Assembly (NCBI RefSeq): GCF_003946545.1
Contig: NZ_RHOA01000003.1
Coordinates: 186,001 to 250,000 of the forward strand
DNA: 64,000 nt
Direction of reading: 5' to 3'
From: Levilactobacillus tangyuanensis
GTDB lineage: Bacteria; Bacillota; Bacilli; Lactobacillales; Lactobacillaceae
Below the pieces are notes generated by a model. That model worked only from the letters and a program-made list of their open reading frames with translations. It was not told the origin of the DNA and ran no database searches. This document shows, one piece after another, positions 54,535 through 63,470 of this stretch (position 1 is its first letter; every line of letters starts with the position of its first letter). Both the position numbers and the translations under genes were made by a program.

Positions 54535-56499
54535 ATGGCGAAAGCAAAACCAACATATGACGATTCCTCCATTCAAGTCTTGGAGGGATTGGAAGCTGTT
54601 CGTAAACGACCCGGTATGTACATCGGTTCTACCGACGGCCGGGGTTTACATCACCTGGTCTATGAAATTGTCGATAACGCCGTTGACGAGGCCTTAGCGG
54701 GCTACGGGAAAGAAATCAATGTCACCATTCATGCTGACAATAGCATTACAGTGGTCGACCATGGGCGGGGTATGCCAGTAGGCATGCACGCCTCCGGGAT
54801 TCCAACCCCCGAAGTCATTCTGACGGTCCTGCATGCCGGTGGTAAATTCGGCCAGGGGGGCTATAAAACCTCCGGTGGTCTCCACGGGGTGGGGGCCTCG
54901 GTCGTCAATGCTTTATCCAGCTCACTCACCGTCACCATCGTCCGCGATGGCGTGCGCTACCAAGAAAAATTTAAGAACGGGGGCAAGCCACAAGGCACCC
55001 TCGAAAAGAAGGGCAACACCCGGGCTCACAACGGGACCACGATGACCTTCAAGCCCGATAGCAGTATTTTCACCACCACCGTTTATAATTTTGGGACGCT
55101 GGCAGAACGGCTCCGTGAATCTGCCTTCCTTTTGAAGGGCGTCAAGATCACGCTCACCGACGAACGGGAAGGGCAAGAACGAGAAGAATCCTACCAATAC
55201 GATGATGGGATCAAGGAGTTTGTTAACTATCTAAACGAAGATAAGGACACCCTTGGGGACATCATGTATTTCGATGGCAAGAAGGATGGTATCGAAGTTG
55301 AGGTGGCTGCGCAATACAACGACGGCTATACCGAAAACCTCTTGTCGTTCGTCAACAACGTCCGCACCAAGGATGGCGGAACCCATGAGGTCGGCCTGCG
55401 TAGCGGCTGGACCAAGGCCTTTAACGATTATGCACGCAAGGTTGGCCTGCTAAAGGAACGGGATAAGAACCTCGAAGGTAGTGACGTCCGTGAAGGCTTA
55501 TCCGCAGTCATTTCCCTTAGAGTTCCCGAAAACCTGTTACAGTTCGAGGGTCAAACCAAGGAAAAATTAGGGACGCCCGAGGCCCGGACAATTGTCGACA
55601 ACGTCATCAATGAACAACTGGGCTACTACCTGATGGAAAACGGGGACTTCGGGAAGATGTTAATCAAGAAGTCCACCCAGGCCCGTCAGGCCCGTGAAGC
55701 CGCCCGCAAGGCTCGCGACGAGAGTCGTAACGGCAAGCGTCACAAGAAACATGAACGCCTGCTTTCGGGGAAGCTGACGCCCGCCCAATCCAAGAATTCG
55801 GCTAAGAACGAACTGTTCCTAGTCGAAGGGGATTCCGCCGGGGGCTCGGCCAAACAAGGTCGTAACCGGAAGTTCCAAGCCATCCTGCCTTTACGGGGGA
55901 AGGTCTTGAACACCGAGAAGGCCAAGCTGCCAGACATCATGAAGAACGAAGAAATCAGTACCATGATTTATACCATTGGTGCCGGTGTCGGTTCAGAATT
56001 CAATATCGAGGATGCCAATTACGATAAGATTATTATCATGACCGATGCCGATGACGACGGTGCCCATATCCAGATTCTCCTGTTGACCTTCTTCTACAAG
56101 TATATGCGGCCCATGATCGATGCCGGTCGGGTCTATATTGCGCTACCGCCACTGTACCGGATTCAAAAGACGGGGAAGAAACCCAGCATCGAATATGCCT
56201 GGACCAACGATGAATTAGCCGAGAAGACCAGTAAGATTGCGAACCACGGGTATCATTTACAACGGTTCAAGGGGTTAGGGGAAATGGATGCCGGTCAACT
56301 CTGGGAAACCACCATGGACCCCGAGAATCGGACGCTAATCCGGGTACAAATCGACGACGCCGCCCTAGCAGAACGCCGGGTAACGACGCTAATGGGAGAC
56401 AAAGTTGAACCCCGCCGGAAATGGATCGAAAACAACGTGCAGTTTACGTTGGAAGACGATAGTTCAAGTTTGTTGGAAAACGAGTCTAACAAATCCTAA
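54535..56499 (+). CDS. parE: DNA topoisomerase IV subunit B
   Basis: ATPase subunit of topoisomerase IV, 654 residues, needed to unlink sister chromosomes. GHKL ATPase: LEAVRKRPGMYIGS, EIVDNAVDEAL, DHGRGMPVG and GGLHGVGASVVNAL. TOPRIM: LVEGDSAGGSAKQGRNR (about residue 427) and DADDDGAHIQ. The C-terminus has GLGEMDAGQLWETTMDP. It is ParE rather than GyrB because of the directly following parC and the plsY neighbour. The ATG at 54535 follows AAAGGGG. SOS-type promoter upstream. Confidence 0.96.
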   Translation: MAKAKPTYDDSSIQVLEGLEAVRKRPGMYIGSTDGRGLHHLVYEIVDNAVDEALAGYGKEINVTIHADNSITVVDHGRGMPVGMHASGIPTPEVILTVLHAGGKFGQGGYKTSGGLHGVGASVVNALSSSLTVTIVRDGVRYQEKFKNGGKPQGTLEKKGNTRAHNGTTMTFKPDSSIFTTTVYNFGTLAERLRESAFLLKGVKITLTDEREGQEREESYQYDDGIKEFVNYLNEDKDTLGDIMYFDGKKDGIEVEVAAQYNDGYTENLLSFVNNVRTKDGGTHEVGLRSGWTKAFNDYARKVGLLKERDKNLEGSDVREGLSAVISLRVPENLLQFEGQTKEKLGTPEARTIVDNVINEQLGYYLMENGDFGKMLIKKSTQARQAREAARKARDESRNGKRHKKHERLLSGKLTPAQSKNSAKNELFLVEGDSAGGSAKQGRNRKFQAILPLRGKVLNTEKAKLPDIMKNEEISTMIYTIGAGVGSEFNIEDANYDKIIIMTDADDDGAHIQILLLTFFYKYMRPMIDAGRVYIALPPLYRIQKTGKKPSIEYAWTNDELAEKTSKIANHGYHLQRFKGLGEMDAGQLWETTMDPENRTLIRVQIDDAALAERRVTTLMGDKVEPRRKWIENNVQFTLEDDSSSLLENESNKS

Positions 56500-56526
56500 T
56501 TTACCGGTGAAAGGAGTAATGAGTTC

Positions 56527-58974
56527 GTGAGTGAAGGACAAAATATTCAAGAATTGACCTTGGAAGAAGTCATGGGCGACCGGTTCGGCCGCTATTCCAA
56601 GTCAATCATTCAGGAACGGGCCTTGCCAGACATTCGCGACGGCCTCAAGCCCGTTCAACGGCGAATTTTATTTGCCATGAACAAGGACGGCAACACCTAC
56701 GACAAGGGGTTCCGTAAGTCTGCAAAGTCTGTCGGGAACGTCATGGGTAACTTTCACCCCCATGGTGATAGTTCCATCTACGAAGCCCTGACGCGGATGA
56801 GCCAGGACTGGAAGGTCCGCGAACCCCTCGTTGAAATGCACGGGAATAACGGTTCCATGGATGGGGACCCCGCGGCTGCCATGCGGTATACCGAGGCGCG
56901 ACTGAGTAAGTTGGCCGGTGAGATGTTGCGAGACATCGATAAGGATACCGTCGAAATGGTCTTAAACTTTGACGATACCGAGTATGAACCAACCGTTCTA
57001 CCGGCGCGTTTCCCCAATCTGCTGGTCAATGGATCGACGGGGATCTCGGCCGGTTATGCGACGGAGATTCCACCGCATAACTTGGGTGAGGTCGTGGACG
57101 CCTTGGTCTACCTCCTTAGTCATCCCAAGGCCACCCTGGAAGAACTCATGGGCTTCGTCAAGGGTCCAGACTTTCCAACCGGCGGGATTATTCAAGGTCG
57201 TGACGGAATTGTTAAGGCCTATGAGACCGGCCGTGGCCGAATCGTTGTTCGCTCGAAAACCGCTATTGAAGAACTTCGCGGTAACAAGAGTCAGATTACC
57301 GTGACCGAAATTCCTTACGAAGTCAACAAGGCCCAATTGGTCAAAAAGATTGATGAAATCCGCTTGAACAAGAAGGTTGAAGGGCTCGCAGAAGTTCGGG
57401 ACGAAAGTGACCGGGACGGGCTACGAATTGCCATTGAATTAAAGCGTGACGCCGATGCCAAGGGGATTTTGAACTACCTGTTCAAGAATACCGAGTTACA
57501 AATCGCCTACAACTTTAACATGGTGGCCATCAACCACATGCGGCCAGAACACGTGGGATTAAAGACCATTCTCACGGCTTACCTGGAACACCAACGCACG
57601 GTCATTACCAAGCGGACCCAATACGATCTTCAAAAAGCCTTGGATCGGCAACACATTGTGACCGGTTTGATTAAGGCCCTATCCATTTTGGATCAGGTCA
57701 TTCAAACGATTCGGGCCAGCAAGGATCGGCGTGATGCCCGCGACAATCTGGTTAGTACCTATGATTTCTCCGAGAAACAGGCCGACGCAATTGTGGCCCT
57801 GCAACTCTACCGATTAACCAATACCGACGTGACCCAGCTCGAAGCCGAGTCAGCCAAGCTATCTGCCTCGATTGATGAGGATCACCAGATTCTGGCCGAG
57901 CCGAAAAAGCTAAATGCCGTGTTGCGGTCCGAACTAAAGACGATTGCCAAGAGTTACCGGAACGATCGCCGAACAGAAATTGAGAATGAAATTGAAGACC
58001 TCAAGATTAAGACGGAAGTGACCGTTGCCGATGAAGACGTGATCGTCTTGGTCAGTCACGATGGCTATCTGAAGCGATCTGGTGTCCGGTCCTACACGGC
58101 TTCCGATCCCGAGGATAACGGCTTGAAGGATGAGGATTATCCAATCTTCCTGCAAAAGCTCAGCACACTGAGTCATCTCTTCATGTTCACCAGCAAGGGG
58201 AACCTCATCTATCGACCCGTCCATGAAATTACGGACGCCAAGTGGAAGGAAACCGGGGAACACATTTCGCAAACGATCGGCCTAGCTGCCGATGAAGAAA
58301 TCGTGGCCACCTATGCCTTCGATTCGCTTAAGGAATCCGGTCGGTTCCTGATTGCGACCAGCGATGGCTACATTAAGCAGACCGCGTTTAGCGACCTGAC
58401 ACCCGGCCGAACCTATAAGAGTCGGGCTGCCATCTATGAAAAGCTCAAGCATCCGGAGGCCAAGGTCGTCCGCGTAGTTTACCTACAAGAACCCGTTGAC
58501 CAAGGAATTCTACTGGTCTCGAAGAACGGCTACGCCTTACGGTATGCCGTCGATGAAGTCTCCATCAACGGTGCCCGGACCACTGGGGTTCGTTCCATGG
58601 ACCTCCGCGACGACGATCAAGTGGTTAACCTAGCCTTGGTCAACGACAGTGATACCATTGCCTTGATCACTCAGCGCGGGGCCTTTAAACGCCTGGCAAT
58701 GAAGGAACTCTCGGTAACCAGTCGGGCCCGTCGTGGCGTGATTATCCTCAGAGAATTGAAACGTGATCCTCATCGAATCGTTGACTTCATGACGATTCCT
58801 GCCGGCAATCCCGCCTTAGAAATCGTCACCAGTCGTGAACGAACGCATGACGTCTTACCGACAGAACATCCACTCAGTGGGCGCTACTCCAACGGTTCGT
58901 TCGTTGTGGATACTGATGTCGAAGGGGAACCCGTTTCCTTACGGGTCAAGCCTACGGAGCTCGTTCTGGATTAG
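56527..58974 (+). CDS. parC: DNA topoisomerase IV subunit A
   Basis: Cleavage subunit of topoisomerase IV, 815 residues. The catalytic Tyr is Tyr121 in AMRYTEARLS. The quinolone-determining helix reads HPHGDSSIYEAL with Ser82 and Glu86 in the wild-type, drug-sensitive state. The C-terminal part is a GyrA-type beta-pinwheel with degenerate blades (VSHDGYLKRSG, SDGYIKQTAF, KNGYALRYA, QRGAFKRLA) and no GyrA-box, as expected for ParC. The GTG at 56527 follows AAGGAG at ten bases; an ATG at 56519 is out of frame. 27 bases after parE. Confidence 0.96.
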   Translation: MSEGQNIQELTLEEVMGDRFGRYSKSIIQERALPDIRDGLKPVQRRILFAMNKDGNTYDKGFRKSAKSVGNVMGNFHPHGDSSIYEALTRMSQDWKVREPLVEMHGNNGSMDGDPAAAMRYTEARLSKLAGEMLRDIDKDTVEMVLNFDDTEYEPTVLPARFPNLLVNGSTGISAGYATEIPPHNLGEVVDALVYLLSHPKATLEELMGFVKGPDFPTGGIIQGRDGIVKAYETGRGRIVVRSKTAIEELRGNKSQITVTEIPYEVNKAQLVKKIDEIRLNKKVEGLAEVRDESDRDGLRIAIELKRDADAKGILNYLFKNTELQIAYNFNMVAINHMRPEHVGLKTILTAYLEHQRTVITKRTQYDLQKALDRQHIVTGLIKALSILDQVIQTIRASKDRRDARDNLVSTYDFSEKQADAIVALQLYRLTNTDVTQLEAESAKLSASIDEDHQILAEPKKLNAVLRSELKTIAKSYRNDRRTEIENEIEDLKIKTEVTVADEDVIVLVSHDGYLKRSGVRSYTASDPEDNGLKDEDYPIFLQKLSTLSHLFMFTSKGNLIYRPVHEITDAKWKETGEHISQTIGLAADEEIVATYAFDSLKESGRFLIATSDGYIKQTAFSDLTPGRTYKSRAAIYEKLKHPEAKVVRVVYLQEPVDQGILLVSKNGYALRYAVDEVSINGARTTGVRSMDLRDDDQVVNLALVNDSDTIALITQRGAFKRLAMKELSVTSRARRGVIILRELKRDPHRIVDFMTIPAGNPALEIVTSRERTHDVLPTEHPLSGRYSNGSFVVDTDVEGEPVSLRVKPTELVLD

Positions 58975-59010
58975 ACGTCTCGTTATTAATAGAGTTATAA
59001 GAAGAATTAA

Positions 59011-59039
59011 TTGCGCTTTTTTTGGAAACAGCCTATGAT
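59011..59039 (+). promoter_or_regulatory. Promoter of the LysR-type gene
   Basis: -35 TTGCGC (59011-59016), 17-base spacer, -10 TATGAT (59034-59039). Confidence 0.7.
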
Positions 59040-59115
59040 ATAACTTAATAGTTACCATTAGGTTGGCCTGGTGTTTTGTCGCACCATCGTCAGACGTGAT
59101 AAGGAGTAGAAGCGG

Positions 59116-60075
59116 ATGAAGACCAAGCAGGAAAGCATTTTTTCTTCGAAGACCCTAACGTATTTCTTGCAGCTAGCTGAGACCATGAACTATACTCAGG
59201 CTGCGCAGATTTTGGGGATCACTCAACCGGCACTGACCCAGCAGATTAAGAAGCTGGAGCGGACGGTAGGGGCACCCCTATTCTATTCAGTTGGCAAGAA
59301 GCTCCGTCTTTCCGACGCGGGTTACACCATGCTTGAGGCCACCCACAAGATCTATGGAATCCTCAACCAGGCGACGGATGAGATTCAGCAATCGACCAGT
59401 GCCACCCAAGGCGAAATCAGCATTGGCTTATTGGCATCGGTCGAGGACGCGGTGTTTGAAGACTTCGCCATCTTGTCGTATCAGGATAATCCCGATCTAA
59501 AGATTTCCTTCCACATGTTGACGCGTAAGGAAATCTGGGAACGTCTAGAGAATAATAAGATCGATCTGGCCATTATGTATCTGCCGGACGATTCAATTAA
59601 GAACTGGAAGCCCTACGAATCGAAAAAGATTATTTCTGATGACTTGTTATTCATTCACCATGATGAACAGCTGGCCAAGAAGCGCCGGATCAAGCTAAAG
59701 GATACGACGGCTAACGTCTGGGCCATGTATCCCGACGGCTACTATCTGAACCAAGCACTTCATGAATCTTACAAGAACCAGTTGGCCGATTTTCCCCGTG
59801 GGGTAGCTAATTTCACCACACCAACCCAGTTACTGCATTTTTCGATGCAGACGGGGGCCTCGACAGCGCTGCCTAATTCGTTTATGATTGGGCAAGAGGC
59901 GTTGCCACAGACCTGGACGGCACACTTTGAACCAAATATTCGTTTTGACCTCGCCTTTGTTTTCCGAAAGGGCAAAGCCGAAATCCCGCGGATCAGTCAT
60001 TTCTTGTCGCAATTTGACCGGTACTTACATACCGATGACTACATCTCAAGGCTTAAACAACTTCGGAACCAATAA
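59116..60075 (+). CDS. LysR family transcriptional regulator
   Basis: LTTR of 319 residues. N-terminal winged helix-turn-helix (about 12-72): FLQLAETMNYTQAAQILGIT, then QPALTQQIKKLERTVGAPLF. The effector-binding domain (about 98-300) has the periplasmic-binding fold, with GEISIGLLASVED at its start. The co-inducer and targets are unknown; ppaC, 34 bases downstream on the same strand, may be co-transcribed. The ATG at 59116 follows AAGGAG. Confidence 0.9.
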   Translation: MKTKQESIFSSKTLTYFLQLAETMNYTQAAQILGITQPALTQQIKKLERTVGAPLFYSVGKKLRLSDAGYTMLEATHKIYGILNQATDEIQQSTSATQGEISIGLLASVEDAVFEDFAILSYQDNPDLKISFHMLTRKEIWERLENNKIDLAIMYLPDDSIKNWKPYESKKIISDDLLFIHHDEQLAKKRRIKLKDTTANVWAMYPDGYYLNQALHESYKNQLADFPRGVANFTTPTQLLHFSMQTGASTALPNSFMIGQEALPQTWTAHFEPNIRFDLAFVFRKGKAEIPRISHFLSQFDRYLHTDDYISRLKQLRNQ

Positions 60076-60109
60076 ATAAAACTATCTTACTTTAAAGGAG
60101 TTCTATCTA

Positions 60110-61039
60110 ATGAGTAAAGCATTAATTTTTGGTCACCAAAATCCTGATACTGACGCAATCGTTGCCGCAAAGGCTTTTGCATACTTCCAGACCCAAAAAG
60201 GCTTGGACGTTGAAGCCGTTGCATTAGGCGAACCCAACATGGAAACCAACTACGTTTTGAACCACTTTGACGAACCTGCTCCACGGGTTATCAAGACGGC
60301 CTCAAACGAAGTTGACCACGTGATGTTAGTGGACCACAACGAAGCTCAGCAAAGTGTCAGTGACTTGGACAAGGTTACGGTTACGAATGTGGTTGATCAC
60401 CACCGGATCGCTAACTTTGAAACGAAGATGCCACTGTACTACCGGGCAGAACCAGTGGGCTGTGTCAGCACAATTTTGACCGAAATGTTCGACGAAGAAA
60501 AAATCGAAATCCCAGCTAAGTTAGCTGGTTTGATGCTTTCCGCCATCATTTCCGATACACTCTTATTACAATCCCCAACCACAACTGACAAGGACCGCGA
60601 AGCCGTTCGGGCATTAGCAGAAATTGCTGATATCGATGTTCAAAGCTACGGTATCGAAATGTTAAAGGCTGGGACTAACCTCGCTGCCAAGACCGACAAG
60701 GAACTAATCGACGGCGACGCTAAGTCCTTCGACATGGCCGGTAAAAGCGTTCGGATTGGCCAAATCAACACGGTTGACTTGAACGAAGTTCTGGACCGTC
60801 AAGCTGGTTTGGAAAAGGAAATGAATGATGAAATGGCTGCTGACGGTTATGACTTATTCATCACCTTGGCCACCAACGTCTTGAACAGTGACTCTGAACT
60901 CATCGTTGCCGGTGAACCAAAGAGCGTTGTCGAAACGGCCTTCAATACGAAGTTAGAAAACAACCGTGCCAGCTTGCCTGGTGTTGTTTCTCGTAAGAAG
61001 CAAGTTGTGCCACCATTAACGGCGGCCTTCGAAGGCTAG
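60110..61039 (+). CDS. ppaC: Manganese-dependent inorganic pyrophosphatase
   Basis: Family II pyrophosphatase of 309 residues that pulls biosynthetic reactions forward by hydrolysing PPi. DHH-superfamily motifs: [11 protein letters not shown] (His and two Asp ligands), [21 protein letters not shown] (DHH), and in the C-terminal DHHA2 domain [10 protein letters not shown], whose SRKKQ motif binds substrate. Codon use is that of a highly expressed gene and contrasts with its neighbours. The ATG at 60110 follows AAAGGAG. A strong terminator follows. Confidence 0.97.
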   Translation: MSKALIFGHQNPDTDAIVAAKAFAYFQTQKGLDVEAVALGEPNMETNYVLNHFDEPAPRVIKTASNEVDHVMLVDHNEAQQSVSDLDKVTVTNVVDHHRIANFETKMPLYYRAEPVGCVSTILTEMFDEEKIEIPAKLAGLMLSAIISDTLLLQSPTTTDKDREAVRALAEIADIDVQSYGIEMLKAGTNLAAKTDKELIDGDAKSFDMAGKSVRIGQINTVDLNEVLDRQAGLEKEMNDEMAADGYDLFITLATNVLNSDSELIVAGEPKSVVETAFNTKLENNRASLPGVVSRKKQVVPPLTAAFEG

Positions 61040-61062
61040 TCAATTAAATTAAGCTAGTTTTG

Positions 61063-61100
61063 ATACTCCCTAACTAATCCGTTTAGTTAGGGAGTATTTT
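61063..61100 (+). terminator. Terminator after ppaC
   Basis: Perfect 15-bp stem ATACTCCCTAACTAA / TTAGTTAGGGAGTAT with TTTT. Confidence 0.93.
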
Positions 61101-61184
61101 GATCGCATCTCATACGGGTTCGACCTACAATGATGGCCGATGGTAGGCGTAAGACATCGTTCTTCGAGGAAGAGGGACTTTGCA

Positions 61185-61757
61185 ATGACAAGCTGGTATC
61201 GGGGAATTATCACTGCGCTTGTAGCGTTGGGTTTAATCGGAACTGGGACAGGAAGCGTCGTTGGCCATGCCGCGAGCACCACACCATTCGGACCGGAACG
61301 ATTCACGAGTAATCACGCAACCTATGTCATCACCACCAGATCGACCTATTATCGACGAATTTGGGAATCCGCCATCTCGGCCTGGAACAAGACCGGCGCC
61401 TTTCATTTCCGGGCGGGATCCAAGAGTCGGGCCCAGATTGTATTGGGGACGGCCTCTGGTAGTGAAGCAACGACCATGGGGGGGGACGTTGGTTTAACGG
61501 ACTTTCGGGCCGTAGGCGATTATTTTGTAAAGGTCGATGCAACGCTGAACCCAACATTATTCGACGAGTACGATTACTCCCGTTCTGATGACCTTCACGT
61601 TGCCGAACACGAATTAGGCCACACCATGGGCCTGGCACACAATCCATCCAAGAACAGTGTCATGTACTATCGGAATCGGTCAGTAGGTATCCAAAAGGTT
61701 GATATCAAGGGCGTTATTCTACGGTACAAGACACCAGCGGGTCAATCCTTATCGTAA
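61185..61757 (+). CDS. Secreted matrixin-like zinc metalloprotease
   Basis: A protein of 190 residues with a signal peptide (positive MTSWYR, hydrophobic core, likely cut after GHAA near residue 29) and no wall anchor, so it should be secreted. The metzincin zinc motif HELGHTMGLAH (HExxHxxGxxH; His142, Glu143, His146, His152) is complete, and a Met-turn follows (SVMYY). This fits short M10/M57-type matrixin-like proteins of lactobacilli. No propeptide cysteine switch is seen. Substrate unknown. The ATG at 61185 follows GAAGAGGGA; the frame is open to 61140 without a signal-like start. Confidence 0.85.
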   Translation: MTSWYRGIITALVALGLIGTGTGSVVGHAASTTPFGPERFTSNHATYVITTRSTYYRRIWESAISAWNKTGAFHFRAGSKSRAQIVLGTASGSEATTMGGDVGLTDFRAVGDYFVKVDATLNPTLFDEYDYSRSDDLHVAEHELGHTMGLAHNPSKNSVMYYRNRSVGIQKVDIKGVILRYKTPAGQSLS

Positions 61758-61771
61758 GTGAGAATCACTTA

Positions 61772-61805
61772 AGCCACCGGATAGATTCAACCGGTGACTT
61801 TTTTG
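61772..61805 (+). terminator. Terminator after the metalloprotease gene
   Basis: CACCGG/CCGGTG stem, extended by AG/CT, followed by a T run. Confidence 0.82.
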
Positions 61806-61818
61806 TTGGGCAAATTAG

Positions 61819-61873
61819 TTGTATTTTCATGACGGAAGCCTAAACTAGAGTTGTTAACTAATTGTGCACAATT
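61819..61873 (+). promoter_or_regulatory. msrB promoter region with a 14-bp palindrome
   Basis: Possible -35 TTGTAT (61819-61824), 16-base spacer, -10 TAAACT (61841-61846). The perfect palindrome AATTGTGCACAATT at 61860-61873 lies just past the predicted start of transcription, where a bound repressor would block it. Regulator unknown. Confidence 0.5.
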
Positions 61874-61890
61874 GAAACGGAGGATTACGT

Positions 61891-62331
61891 ATGACTAAAT
61901 CTGAGAGTCAAGAGGAATTGAAGCAGCGCTTGACGGCAGAGGAATATGCCGTCACTCAAAACGCCGCCACCGAGGCTGCCTTTACTGGAAAGTACGACCA
62001 GTTCGATGAACCCGGCATCTACGTCGATGTCGTCAGTGGTCAACCATTATTTAGTTCGACGGATAAGTATGATGCTGGTTGTGGTTGGCCATCATTCACC
62101 AAACCCATTGATGCCGGTAACGTTCATGAGAACACCGACCATTCCTTTGGTATGGTTCGTCAGGAAGTCCGCAGTACGGATGCTGGCTCCCACCTGGGCC
62201 ATGTCTTCAATGACGGCCCAGTAGAGGCGGGGGGGCTGCGATATTGCATCAACTCCGCCGCCCTGAAATTTATCCCGGCCAGCGACCTCGAAACCCAAGG
62301 CTACCATGACTTCGAGCAACTCTTTAAGTAA
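61891..62331 (+). CDS. msrB: Peptide-methionine (R)-S-oxide reductase MsrB
   Basis: Repairs the R form of methionine sulfoxide, 146 residues. Family marks: [59 protein letters not shown] and the catalytic Cys in [11 protein letters not shown] (about residue 124). The zinc CxxC pairs of many MsrB proteins are absent; the Cys in AGCGWPSF is the likely resolving residue. The ATG at 61891 follows CGGAGGA. msrA follows 26 bases later. Confidence 0.95.
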   Translation: MTKSESQEELKQRLTAEEYAVTQNAATEAAFTGKYDQFDEPGIYVDVVSGQPLFSSTDKYDAGCGWPSFTKPIDAGNVHENTDHSFGMVRQEVRSTDAGSHLGHVFNDGPVEAGGLRYCINSAALKFIPASDLETQGYHDFEQLFK

Positions 62332-62357
62332 TCTAAAACACAATTAGGAGGGATTTC

Positions 62358-62882
62358 ATGAGTCAAACCGATACCGCTATTTTTGCTGGTGGCTGCTTCT
62401 GGTGCATGGTTAAGCCATTCGACACCCAACCGGGGATCGTCAGCGTCGTTTCCGGCTATACCGGTGGCCATACGGTCAATCCCACGTATGCCGACGTCGC
62501 GAGTCATACAACCGGTCATACTGAGGCGGTTGAAATTACCTTTGATCCCGCTATTATTAGCTACGATGACCTCGTCACAATCTACTGGCGGCAGACCGAT
62601 CCCACCGATGCCAGTGGCCAATTCCAAGACCGGGGCGACAGCTATCGACCCGTCATCTTCGTCAATGGTCCTGAGCAGCGGCGCATTGCCCAGGCGTCTA
62701 AGGACAAACTGGCCGCCAGTGGTCAGTTTGATGACCCCATTGTCACAACGATTGAAGACGTCCAGCCATTTTACCCAGCTGAGGAAGAGCACCAAGACTT
62801 TTACCGTCGCAACCCATTCCGCTACCAGATTGAAGAAATGGGCGGGCGTGAGGCGTTTATTAAGCAATACTGGTCCAATTAA
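62358..62882 (+). CDS. msrA: Peptide-methionine (S)-S-oxide reductase MsrA
   Basis: Repairs the S form of methionine sulfoxide, 174 residues. The catalytic motif is [11 protein letters not shown] with the nucleophile Cys near residue 14. The [29 protein letters not shown] region and [23 protein letters not shown] are classic. Only the N-terminal cysteines are present and no C-terminal resolving Cys is seen, so recycling may use the second Cys of the motif. The ATG at 62358 follows AGGAGGG. The operon msrB-msrA handles both stereoisomers. Confidence 0.96.
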   Translation: MSQTDTAIFAGGCFWCMVKPFDTQPGIVSVVSGYTGGHTVNPTYADVASHTTGHTEAVEITFDPAIISYDDLVTIYWRQTDPTDASGQFQDRGDSYRPVIFVNGPEQRRIAQASKDKLAASGQFDDPIVTTIEDVQPFYPAEEEHQDFYRRNPFRYQIEEMGGREAFIKQYWSN

Positions 62883-62925
62883 CCTCATTCACTGTGCTAC
62901 AATTTAGATGAAGGATGGTGATTAG

Positions 62926-63375
62926 ATGGGATATGTGCTTAACCTACGTCAACAAGTCGGTCAAAAACCGATTATCGTGGTTGGTGCCGCAGCCATCGTC
63001 CATGATGACCAATTAGGCTTGCTACTGGTAAAACGCCTGGATAATCAGCTTTGGGGCTTACCGGCGGGATCAAAGGAATTGGATGAAAGTACTGAGCAAA
63101 CCGTCCTCAGAGAATTAACTGAGGAAACTGGCTTAATTGGACAAGATCCACGGTTATTGACGGTGGCCAGTGGTCAGGACATGCAATATGCTTATCCCAA
63201 TGGTGACCAGATTGATTCGGTAACCGTCGTCTATGAGTTGGCGGCGTCCGGCCAGTTGCAGGCTGACCAACAGGAAACTAGCGTAGCCAAATTTGTGGCG
63301 TTAGCTGACTTGAAACAGTTGGCGCTGACACCGTTGACAAAAAAGATTCTAATGGACTTGCAACTGATCAAATAA
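62926..63375 (+). CDS. NUDIX hydrolase
   Basis: NUDIX-fold pyrophosphohydrolase of 149 residues. The Nudix box GSKELDESTEQTVLRELTEE followed by TGL matches Gx5Ex7REUxEExGU exactly. No further motif fixes the substrate; a nucleotide or ADP-ribose-type compound is possible. The ATG at 62926 follows AAGGATGG. It is 43 bases after msrA with no terminator between, so it may share that transcript and be linked to oxidative damage. Confidence 0.9.
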   Translation: MGYVLNLRQQVGQKPIIVVGAAAIVHDDQLGLLLVKRLDNQLWGLPAGSKELDESTEQTVLRELTEETGLIGQDPRLLTVASGQDMQYAYPNGDQIDSVTVVYELAASGQLQADQQETSVAKFVALADLKQLALTPLTKKILMDLQLIK

Positions 63376-63408
63376 AAACCAATCGATCTCAAGTCGATTG
63401 GTTTTTTT
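63375..63408 (+). terminator. Terminator after the NUDIX gene
   Basis: Perfect 12-bp stem AAAACCAATCGA/TCGATTGGTTTT with a run of seven T. Confidence 0.92.
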
Positions 63409-63442
63409 GTGGTTTCAGGGGGCTTTCCGTTTTCTGAGCACT

Positions 63443-63470
63443 GCTTTCGATAATATATATTATGTAAAGT
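63443..63470 (+). other. dif site for XerCD chromosome dimer resolution
   Basis: 28 bases: XerC arm GCTTTCGATAA, six-base centre TATATA, XerD arm TTATGTAAAGT. The centre and the XerD arm match the B. subtilis dif at all but one base, and the XerC arm is the more divergent one, as usual. It lies outside any gene, after a strong terminator, in a window that also encodes XerC and XerD. Confidence 0.9.
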
